Below, piece after piece: positions 11,501-18,902 of a stretch of 64,000 nt of DNA. The stretch is from NCBI GenBank assembly GCA_016946835.1, contig JACVTC010000007.1:450001-514000 (forward strand). Direction: 5' to 3'. Position 1 is the first letter of the stretch. Every line of letters begins with the position of its first letter. This DNA comes from Neocallimastix lanati (nom. inval.). Its lineage: Eukaryota; Neocallimastigomycota; Neocallimastigomycetes; Neocallimastigales; Neocallimastigaceae. Both the position numbers and the translations under genes were made by a program. The notes below the pieces were generated by a model. The model ran no database searches, had not been told where the DNA came from, and saw only the letters and a list, made by a program, of their open reading frames with translations.

Positions 11501-12765
11501 GAAAGCTCATTAATTTTCACAGGTATCCTAACGACTATTCCTTCAGAGTATTCATCGTCTCTAGTGGCAAGCATTATTCTACCACAACTATGACCAACAA
11601 CGGTATATTGGTATGGTAGAGAATTATAATATTTTTGTGACATAATATTTAAATTACTACACGTATCAATAAGTAATTTTCCAGATACACCATCAACAGA
11701 GGCATCTACCATTGCAATATCCTCCTCTGTTATTTCTGTACTTTTACTTTTATAGTTATGATCAACATTATTAACTAATGTTGTAGTAGCAACTACATTA
11801 TTAATAGCGCCAACAACATTAGTGGTGGCTTTTACTAGTTTTAAACCTTGGGAAACTTGACTTCTTATTTTAGGCGCAGCATTCCAAAGCTGTCCAAAGG
11901 TAATATTACACTTGGTATTGCTTAAATCATCCCATACATCATATTCCTTATAATTAGAAAGCATTTTAATAATTCGATTTACCCGAGGTATTTTCATACT
12001 ATTATTATTATCATTATTATTATTATTATTAATACCATCTGTATTAATTAATTTATTCAATATATTTTTATTATTCGTTACATGATTATTATCGATAATA
12101 GTTTCATTATTATTAATATTAATAGTATTATTATTATTAATATCATTTACGACTGGGGTTTTTCTAATAGTTCCGTTGTTTCTATTATTAGGATTACTAG
12201 TATTATTATTATTATTTTTGTCTTTTTTTCTTTCTCTAGTTTGGTTAATTTCCCTTGGAGCTCCTACATTATCAACTTTTGAAGTTATTTCCTCTTTATT
12301 AGTAATTAAGTTTACATTAGACTGACTGGATGATGCAGTTTCGAATTCTTTAGAATTAGTACTAGATTTCAAAAATCTTTCTTTATCACGTATTGCTTTT
12401 TCAATTTTCTTTTCTTTATTGATATTTGGTTGCATAATTATTGATGTTTGCAACTGTTTCTTATGAGGTATCACCTCTTCAGTTTCCAATTCTCTTTCTT
12501 TTCTTTTTCTTAATGCAGGAGTGTTTATAGGTCGTGGATTATCACGTAGGCTTTTATGAATTTTCCTTCCTTTTCCATTATCTAACTCAACATCACTTTC
12601 ATCAAGTTTTCTTTTTGCCGCACCGACAAAATATTCTCCTACCTGATCATGACTTTTGATAGTATAATCTACTCTGTAGTCTTTACTTTCTGCATCAGAA
12701 GAATTGGAAGTATATTTTAATGAAGCTATTTTTTTGATGGGAGTGCTTCCTCTCCCTTCTACTGG
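8563..12765 (-). CDS. Element B pol (protease, RT, RNase H, integrase), read by -1 frameshift
   Basis: 1400 codons open from the frameshift site to the stop, with no early ATG, so expression as a gag-pol fusion is expected. The first roughly 350 residues are a Lys/Asn-rich linker. The protease has LLIDTCSNLN, so Cys replaces the usual Gly of the active-site triad. RT has RMCVDYRKVN and the catalytic FIDD. RNase H has RTDASYDG and TDHKPLL. Integrase has the HHCC finger (HNIGHDG...CEKCQ) and the D,D,E residues in LGLDIIG, TTDNGAQF and NGLTENRNKE. It ends with a GPY/F-like module (EPYFNGPLKV) and no chromodomain. This resembles the tRNA-primed gypsy elements rather than A and D. Confidence 0.92.
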   Translation of the reverse strand, partial: PVEGRGSTPIKKIASLKYTSNSSDAESKDYRVDYTIKSHDQVGEYFVGAAKRKLDESDVELDNGKGRKIHKSLRDNPRPINTPALRKRKERELETEEVIPHKKQLQTSIIMQPNINKEKKIEKAIRDKERFLKSSTNSKEFETASSSQSNVNLITNKEEITSKVDNVGAPREINQTRERKKDKNNNNNTSNPNNRNNGTIRKTPVVNDINNNNTININNNETIIDNNHVTNNKNILNKLINTDGINNNNNNDNNNSMKIPRVNRIIKMLSNYKEYDVWDDLSNTKCNITFGQLWNAAPKIRSQVSQGLKLVKATTNVVGAINNVVATTTLVNNVDHNYKSKSTEITEEDIAMVDASVDGVSGKLLIDTCSNLNIMSQKYYNSLPYQYTVVGHSCGRIMLATRDDEYSEGIVVRIPVKINELSLLIDFRIVEKEEPFYDMLINLKTIVDNRLFINPLNNCLCKYNMDGTISSITPINNSAIDEKYICSVNKLLEDNSKEKYAGGELKKLEGLPPMEYIHNTIFMNTLNEKYRTDIIHLLEDNIEIVATSSEELTPSLLSPHKINLKAGTKPIKQKAYRLTKLKTDILKEELTKLINKKLIEPSNSEWSSPIVLVPKPNGKWRMCVDYRKVNDSTIKDSYSIPYIDEIFDSLNGATIFTTIDLYSGYHQILMEEESIGITTFTTKFGNYQFKVMPFGLTNAPATFQREMNRILFPLIGKCVYNFIDDILIYSKTVEEHLQHIQQVLSILKENRLKLNIEKCHFMKTEVNVLGHRLTTKGLKPLDSKIEVIRDWKPPQDIHELRSFLGAVGYYRNFIDIYSQITACLCKLLRKGVKYVWTSEHQKSFEVLKEKLINAPILSFPQFDKEFIIRTDASYDGIGGVLLQKDNETGKEHPIHFISRSLTRAEKHYGITDLEGAALYYCITKLKPYIDGNPIPTIVYTDHKPLLGLFKNKEPHNARQTRWCLTASMLGVDIRYETGKKNVLADALSRMKNNKENVVLATKIINHDITNDENEALLSKVIHDFINEKFTTIDGIDYFIDGNNYRKLVTDLNERIKLILEAHNIGHDGYYKTYQRLRKSYYWNDMVNDVKRVVSKCEKCQLNRPQPYPEPTENLPTKVEGPFVHLGLDIIGLLVKTRSNNQYIIVAVDYFTKWVEAEPTENITSKDVIKFLINVFSRHGVPQVITTDNGAQFTSDMTKIFLDLYDVYIKFVTTYHPESNGLTENRNKEIGKLLRLLGTKNKDWDEVLPSALWALRTVKNSTTNHSSFELVYGREDQQPFDIAARPTKGINKSSDEILLEKFISHYRWTIEASENVKNANKYWAVRREEKQSMNQAKEIKEGDLVLVRNFSRTKLEPYFNGPLKVIKKKFNTVTLADPNSGILLNRNVHLKNIVKYNSATI

Positions 12766-12771
12766 TTTAAA
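12722..12771 (-). promoter_or_regulatory. -1 ribosomal frameshift site: T TTA AAC plus H-type pseudoknot
   Basis: Reading the minus strand, the heptamer TTTAAAC (12771-12765) is in the gag frame as T TTA AAC. An 8-nt spacer holding the gag stop TAG follows. Stem 1 is GGGAG (12756-12752) with CTCCC (12743-12739). Stem 2 is GAAGC (12749-12745) with GCTTC (12726-12722). Loop 1 is AG and the last loop is a 12-nt A-rich stretch. Pol lies in the -1 frame. Heptamer, spacer and pseudoknot match the classical viral signal. Confidence 0.82.
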
Positions 12772-13763
12772 GGTCCTTTGGAAAAAATCTGTTTCTTATT
12801 TTCTTCTATAATGGCTTGTAGTTTGGGACAATGTTGTTGATAATGTCCAGGTTCCTTACAGAAGAAACAGGTTTTGACGGTAGAGTTTCTTGGTCCACGT
12901 GTAAGGTTCTCCCTTTCACTTTCATCAGAAACTTTCCTATTGTCCCTGTTTTCATAAGTATTTCTTGGTGGTGAACTACGACTCTTATTATAATTATTAT
13001 TATTATTGTTGGAAACATTTCTATTAGGACTTGGTACACGATGTAACCTCACAGCAAGTCTATCCACTTTTTCTGCAATTTCATAAGCCTTTGAAAGTGG
13101 TATATCATCAATTAAAGTTACTCTTTTCCAGGCCTCAATATTATTCTCAAGTGCATCAGCATAGTCCAAGATACTGATTTGTTTTTTGTGAGTTTTATCT
13201 AATTTTAAATATAATGTCCGATATCTTTTATTAAAATCCCTTACTTTTTCATTTCTACCAATTTTAAGAGCACGCAATTCCCTTAATAAGGTATTCTGAT
13301 CTTCCTTTGCCCCATAGAATACTTCAAGAGCGTTGACGATCTCGACAAAAGAAGGATAACGGTTAGTTCTAACACTATCATTACTAGAACTACTTGAACT
13401 AGTAGAGCTACTGGTGCTAGATCCTGACATCTCACCAGTATCAGTGGAACCATTCAATTCTACATCTTCTTCTGCTGTAGTAGCAGGTAGTTCTAATTCT
13501 TGGATAATTTGTCTTGGTTCACCAGTAGACGTTAATAGGCAAGCAACAAAAATAGTTTTTGGATCAGTGATATTTTGTAATTGGATCCATAACTCAATTT
13601 CAGAAGCCCAAGATTTTATATCCAAATGGTCCTTGTTTAATTTATCAACATATTTTAGTTCCTTTTTAAGATCTTTAAATGAAGGAACATTAGTAGTATC
13701 ATTAGTAACTGAAGCCATATTTCTTGAGTAGAAATTATACAGTAATATAGGTAAAATATTCAA
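12759..13763 (-). CDS. Element B gag
   Basis: Up to 334 residues. The first Met is at 13763, but MASVTNDTTNVP starting at 13718 is the more natural start because the preceding 15 residues look like translated leader. The middle contains a Retrotrans_gag-like region with QNTLLRELRALKIGRNEKVRDFNKRY, after a Ser/Thr-rich insert (about residues 110-130). An Asn/Arg-rich stretch leads to a CCHC zinc knuckle, CFFCKEPGHYQQHC. The stop TAG lies inside the frameshift spacer, so pol is made as a -1 fusion. Confidence 0.88.
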   Translation of the reverse strand: MNILPILLYNFYSRNMASVTNDTTNVPSFKDLKKELKYVDKLNKDHLDIKSWASEIELWIQLQNITDPKTIFVACLLTSTGEPRQIIQELELPATTAEEDVELNGSTDTGEMSGSSTSSSTSSSSSSNDSVRTNRYPSFVEIVNALEVFYGAKEDQNTLLRELRALKIGRNEKVRDFNKRYRTLYLKLDKTHKKQISILDYADALENNIEAWKRVTLIDDIPLSKAYEIAEKVDRLAVRLHRVPSPNRNVSNNNNNNYNKSRSSPPRNTYENRDNRKVSDESERENLTRGPRNSTVKTCFFCKEPGHYQQHCPKLQAIIEENKKQIFSKGPLNQ

Positions 13764-13776
13764 AATAAAAATAATA

Positions 13777-13814
<38 letters not shown>

Positions 13815-14090
13815 TTGTGTGTGTGAGTATGTTATAGATATATATAATATAGTATTAGAATTTATAAGTTTACAAACACTTCAGAGATTAGAAAAAAAAA
13901 AAATAGGTAAGTTTACAAACACTTCAGAGATAAAAAAAAAAAAAATAAGTAAAATTTTTTTTTTTTTTTTTTTGTTTTTTTTTTTGTTTTTTTTTTTGTT
14001 TTTTTTTTGTTTTGTTTTATTTTGATATCCAAGATTAAAATATTTTATAATTATTGTTTATTAAATTATATCTTTATAGTTATTTATATG
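13764..14090 (-). other. Element B leader, homopolymer section
   Basis: Between gag and the hairpin array. Contains long poly-T runs on the plus strand (about 13780-13812, 13958-14010) and two copies of a GTTTACAAACACTTCAGAGAT phrase (about 13868 and 13912). No gene. Confidence 0.5.
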
Positions 14091-14299
14091 AGGTTCGAAA
14101 TACACTTCGACCACCTACAAGAAATATATTTTTAGGTTCGAATAACACTCGACCACCTAAGGAAATTTTATATTATTGGTTCGAATACCTTTCGATCACC
14201 AATAGAAGATATAATTATATTAAGGTTATAAGCTCGAATGACACTTCGACCACTTATAATGATAATTATTTGGTTCAAGATACACCTCGACAACCAAAT
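14091..14299 (-). ncRNA. Array of five covarying hairpins in the element B leader
   Basis: Five units at 14091-14116, 14132-14160, 14175-14203, 14226-14259 and 14268-14299, spaced about 42 nt. In element sense each has a variable outer stem, a small GG/GA/TG bulge, a TCGA(A)/(T)TCGA inner stem and a loop often reading GTGTAT. Plus-strand outer stems are AGGT/ACCT, TTAGGT/ACCTAA, ATTGGT/ACCAAT, TTATAAG/CTTATAA and ATTTGGTT/AACCAAAT. Bases differ between units but pairing is kept, which argues for function as RNA. Position between primer site and gag suggests packaging or dimerisation, but that is inference. Confidence 0.75.
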
Positions 14300-15279
14300 C
14301 AAACAGGTAGTAAAAAAAAATATAGTAGTCCTTCTTCTTTGGCTCAATTTCACTTAACCACAGAGTAAGAACAGTAAACAAAAATTTTTTTTTTTTTTTT
14401 TTTTTTTTTTGGAATTCAGTACACTAGAATTTCTTATATGTAGCACGGAATAAATTAATTGCTAAATTAAAAAAAAATTAATATGGAAAATTTATAAATA
14501 TTTCTTATATATATATTATTAGCTTTATATTATTTTCGGATCCGCAGATTCTTTACAGGGCCGTTCGACCTCCACTATTGAACCGTCAGAATAGTGAATA
14601 TAACAGAGTAGTGTGTGCCTGTACGAACACGGGACCTTACCACTTTTTCTATTCTGTTATCACTTGTATCACTAAACCTTATTCAATAATGCTCTACTAC
14701 CTCCCTATGTGTAAAGCAATCCTTCTCCTATTCTCTAATATAAACGTCTAATTTTTATATCTATATATATCAACAGTCTTGGTATCAATATATAGATACT
14801 ATATATATGTATATATTTATAAATTTGAATTTATAATTTCAATTATAATATAATTTAGTCGATAATATAAATACGAATTACTATATACACTTAATTGTAA
14901 CAAAGCCTTAAGCTAAGGAGTTTTTCATCCAACAGCCGCCGATTACAATAAGTTATAAATTGTATAAAAGTATTCTTATATTAATGAATAAATGTATAAT
15001 ATAATTAAATTATTATTCTTACTAATTAGTACTTGACAGGAATAAATATTTCAAAGTTTTATATCACACTGTTTCTCTTGCACAAACAGAAATATAACAA
15101 CTTTGTTGAATGAAATTATTTATCCAACTAATATAGTAAGGACGTAGGTGCTACTTTAAATTATTAATATTTATTTATGTATATATTATATTTCTATATT
15201 ATTGTAAAAAAAATTTTTTTTTTTTTTTTTAATTAAATAAAATTATTGTGTATGTTTTAATATTAGTTTTTAATTTTGA
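14300..15279 (-). other. Element B leader, distal part with GC-richer block
   Basis: No ORF of note. 14530-14720 is markedly richer in G/C than its surroundings. It contains complementary segments CAGAATAG (14587-14594) and CTATTCTG (14649-14656), suggesting more leader structure. A second GC-richer patch lies at about 14895-14945. Confidence 0.5.
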
Positions 15280-15299
15280 AATCCCCGATATCTCCACCA
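15280..15299 (-). other. Primer binding site of element B
   Basis: In element sense TGGTGGAGATATCGGGGATT, seven bases after the 5' LTR. It is complementary to a tRNA 3' terminus with CCA and is shared with element C (19 identical bases). Confidence 0.85.
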
Positions 15300-15306
15300 A
15301 ACTTTA

Positions 15307-16386
15307 TGTTATGGTTCGAGGAATTCAAAAAAAAAAATTATATAATATTAAAACACAAAAAAAAAAATTTTATTCTTTCACAATAATTTTTATTTATTTA
15401 TTATATTTTTATTTTAATTTTTATTTTATTTTTATTATTATTTTTATTTATTTATTTTATTTTTATTTTATTTTTATTATTATTTTTATTTATTTATTTT
15501 ATTTTTATTTTATTTTTATTATTATTTTTATTTATTTATTTTATTTTTATTTTATTTTTATTATTATTTTTATTTATTTATTTTATTTTTTTTTTTTATT
15601 TATTTATTTTTATTATTTCTATTTTTTTTTCTTTTTTTTTTTTTTTTTCTCTCCCTCCTAAAAAGGGGTTCCAAGGTAGTCAATTTATATCTTTTTGAAG
15701 ATATAAAAGTAGCAAAGCCTCTGGAAGTAGTTGAAGAGATGGAAAAACAATAGATTTTTAAATCTTATTGATTATTTCCTTATTGTAATAAATAGAAATT
15801 TTATTATTTCCTAATATTCAAATTAACCAAAATAAATCTATAATATAAAAGATGCATTATAGATAAGAATTAAACAAAAAAAAGAGAAGCAGTATTACAA
15901 TAAAATTGAATACTTTAACTTAATTTTGATACTAATTTAATATGTAATCTTATATATTAATTTGAATGACATAATAGAAAATAAAATACATTTATTAATA
16001 TATGAAAAATCTTTTACAATTTTAAATACAGAAAATTTTATTTTATTTATTTCTTTCATTTCAATTATTTCTTAATTCGAAAGACAGAAATATTGATAAA
16101 GTTATTTAAGTTGTTTATATACAGGAATTATTCCTTATTTAGAAAAATAATACTAAAAGTAATTAGTACTATGTTATTGCTAAACTCTCATAAATTTAAT
16201 TTACCTTTATAAGGAATGAACATAAATTTAAATTAAATTTTATGTATAAACTTAAATTTTCAGATCAAATAATATAGTAAAATTATTAATGTAAAGAATA
16301 CATAAATTTATTAATATTTTAAAATTCACCTTGACTATATTAAAAGGTTTTTAATAAGAATCAATTTATTACTTCATTCTTTATCA
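15307..16386 (-). repeat. 5' LTR of element B
   Basis: 1080 bp, nearly identical to 7461-8539. It carries the same 42-bp minisatellite and poly-T tract. Insertion of B duplicated TCAA at 16387-16390. Confidence 0.93.
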
Positions 16387-16390
16387 TCAA

Positions 16391-17016
16391 TTAGTAAAAT
16401 TAGAACTTTGGTTCAATGGTTAGTTACATTGACCATGACCAATACTTCATGGGTTCGACTCACACCTCAACCCATTTTGCATTAATAATTATTTTATTAA
16501 TTATTTTATTAATTATTAATAATATCTTCTTGAATATTCTTTCTGTATAAAATTATAGAAAGTTAAAGATTCTTTCGGTTCGTAATTCAACCGAAATGAA
16601 TTTAGAAATTCTTATTATATAAATTATTTTATTCTTTTTTGATAAGATTCATTTTCATCAATTAAAATCTATATTCTAGAAACTTTACATTATTAATTAT
16701 TTAAACATATTTCTAAATATTTCTTTAAAATTATTTTTACATGTTAAAACTGTTTTTCCGTTAAAAGTATAAATAGTGCGAACTTCACGAATGAAAATAT
16801 TTTTCTTCGTGCTTTTATTAATAATAATTAACGTATAAGTAATTCGAAATATTACCTTGTTGATTAATATTAATAATTATTTTAAATTTTATAATTAATA
16901 AAAAATATTTCTAATAAAACGAATTATTTATACAGATAGTGTAAACCTATTGAGTTTTCTTCTTTCTGTGTTTCTATATCTCATCCCGCCTTTACAATAG
17001 AAGCACCTCCGTTACA
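16391..17016 (+). repeat. 5' LTR of element D, remaining 626 bases
   Basis: Continues the LTR begun at 7444; together 643 bp. Contains the TGGT stem-loop (16409-16435), GGGTTCGACTC (16451-16461), a TATA box (16768-16775) and the putative self-primer GTGCTTTTAT (16809-16818). Confidence 0.92.
16409..16461 (+). promoter_or_regulatory. TGGT stem-loop plus GGGTTCGA box in LTR D
   Basis: 27-nt hairpin TGGT-(T)-CAATG / CATTG-ACCA with loop GTTAGTTA, then GGGTTCGACTC 16 bases on. Same length and layout as in LTR A, but with different inner stem bases that still pair. The 3' LTR copy is at 21725-21777. Confidence 0.6.
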
Positions 17017-17026
17017 ATAAAAGCAC
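17017..17026 (+). other. Self-priming primer binding site, element D
   Basis: ATAAAAGCAC abuts the LTR and is the reverse complement of GTGCTTTTAT, found 41 bases after the start of the TATA box in both LTRs (16809-16818, 22125-22134). A near copy, ATAGAAGCAC, lies 20 bases upstream inside the LTR end. Confidence 0.72.
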
Positions 17027-17776
17027 CTGCTAATCCAAGCCCTCAATACCTTTGCGCTATCCCGCAGACATTCTACCGTACTTTTAGGAATTCTACTTTC
17101 TCAATATCTTTTGGCAATCGTTGGGTTTCTACTTTTACTAATACCTACTCTTCCGGTTCTCTCTATCTTAATCTAATAATCTTTGAATAAATCTTTTTAT
17201 CTACTATCTCTTTAATACCGGACTTCTATATCTTTTAATCTCGGATTTTATCTCCTCCCAGACGAATAATTACTGCCTATTGATTCCTATTCAAATTATC
17301 ACTTTGTCTGTCTTGAGTTACCCTCACTATTATATAATTCAATCCTTTGAATCTACTATATTACCGGATAATCCTAATCCTATGGTTGTTGAAATTAATT
17401 CTTATAACAAAAATTCTTGTACTATCCGATCAAATAATTCAAATTAAATTTGTACTACCCTATTAAGATAAAACTTGCATTACCTTAACCTTTTAAAAAA
17501 AAAAAAAAAAAAAAAAAAATTTTAGATAATATTAAATTAATCTTGTATTACCTTAACCCTTCAAAATTAATTCTAATATTTACCCAACAAAATTAATTAA
17601 TAATTAGATAAATAATATTAAATTAATTTAATAAGAAAAAAATTTTTAATTTTTAGATAAATATTTTAGATTAATTTAGTGAATAAATCAATTAGTTCTA
17701 GATAAATAAAAAAAAAAAAAAAATTTTTTTTCATTTAATTTATTACAAAAATAATAAATTTTTTAAATTAGCTTAG

Positions 17777-17856
<80 letters not shown>

Positions 17857-17994
17857 ATAATAATAATAATATTAATAATTGTAATAATAATTTTTTATTT
17901 TTAATTATTTTAATAAATTACTTGCTTGAAATAATAGCAAGAAAAACTTGTTCAATTTTATTTTTTATTTAATTATTTAAAAAAGCGTTTATAC
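17027..17994 (+). other. First half of element D leader
   Basis: Pyrimidine-rich to about 17440, then A-rich with a poly-A run of about 75 bases (17779-17853). No coding capacity recognised. Confidence 0.5.
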
Positions 17995-18180
17995 GAGCGA
18001 ATAGAGCTCATATACAGAGTTAGAAGAATTGTCTTCTTTAGTGTTGCACTCGACGAATAGATTTGGTTCTAGACTAGGTAAAACTCTATAAGAGAGCACC
18101 GTAGCCTATTATAAAGGAAAACGGTTCTAGGTTTGCAACAACTCTGGCGAATAAGGAGCTTACGTCACCGAAGGCGTAAG
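17995..18180 (+). ncRNA. Conserved structured leader RNA, element D
   Basis: Counterpart of 3806-4035. GAGC/GCTC hairpin (17995-18009), closing helix CAGAGTT (18015-18021) with AACTCTG (18140-18146), conserved GGCGAATAAGGA, then CTTACG/CGTAAG (18159-18164, 18175-18180) around TCACCGAAGG. The interior, including an AGAAGA/TCTTCT hairpin, differs in sequence from A. Confidence 0.6.
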
Positions 18181-18902
18181 ATTAAAATTATATAGTATTT
18201 TAAAATTTTATTTCGTGCTTACTCGCGGCACTAGTTATAATAGTACTGACGGTTTTTTCTATAGTTGTGAGTCAATAGTACTATTCTATTTTATCAATTA
18301 ATAATTTTATAATTAATATTATAATTTTATAATTAAGAAAACAAAGATTAAAATATAAATATAAGGTTTATACGACTTCCAAAGCGACAGAAGTTGGTCT
18401 CTGTTTTCGTAACATTTTAGTGTTCAGATACTATTGATATAGGGGAAAATAATTTGTTTTATTCTTTTCAGCTAACAATAAGTTAGACATAATAAAGAAT
18501 CTAACAATATTACTTCCTTTTGTTTATAAGACATTAACAATCGATTTTATCTGCGTTATCACTAAAAGGCTAAAGGAACTTATCGTATAAAACTTTGATA
18601 GATTATATATTTAGTTGGTCCAATACTATATAATCTAGTTTATATTTCAGTAATTTTTGATAAATAATTATAAAATAAAAATATTTAATTATAAAATATT
18701 ATAAAGTGTTATTAAAATTTTGTGTTCTTATCCATTAACCTTGGAAACCTACCAATAAACAACTTTTGAACTTTTGGAATCTCTACTACCTATCTACCTT
18801 TTGGATTATTGGAATCTCTACTACCACTTTGGGAACTTCTGGATTCTACCGCCTATTCTTTACCTTTGAAAACTTATTCTACTCTACCTTATTTATTTCA
18901 AT
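18181..18902 (+). other. Second half of element D leader
   Basis: Untranslated stretch before gag. It includes CGGTTTTTT followed by a TTGT box, also present in A near 4128, and imperfect repeats of a CTTTTGGAATCTCTACTACC phrase at about 18770-18860. Confidence 0.5.

Larger units (their letters stand above)
7461..16386 (-). mobile_element. Element B: complete Ty3/gypsy retrotransposon, minus strand
   Basis: 8.9 kb, innermost and youngest layer. Direct LTRs (7461-8539 and 15307-16386) differ mainly in homopolymer lengths. In element sense the ends are TGATAA...TAACA, with a 4-bp TCAA target duplication. In element order it carries LTR, tRNA-type primer site, a long structured leader, gag, a -1 frameshift site, pol (protease, RT, RNase H, integrase), a G-rich tract and LTR. 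No chromodomain is present. All frames are open, so the copy may be capable of transposition. Confidence 0.93.

Noticed and set aside
14091-14299. CRISPR-like array (five repeats, ~42-nt period)
   Set aside because: Repeats are palindromic and variable in sequence, with no uniform direct repeat or unique spacers, and the host is a eukaryote.
14054-14368. Plus-strand ORF of 104 residues over the hairpin array
   Set aside because: Lies antisense in the element B leader. Amino acid periodicity comes from the RNA hairpins, and pairing rather than codons is conserved.
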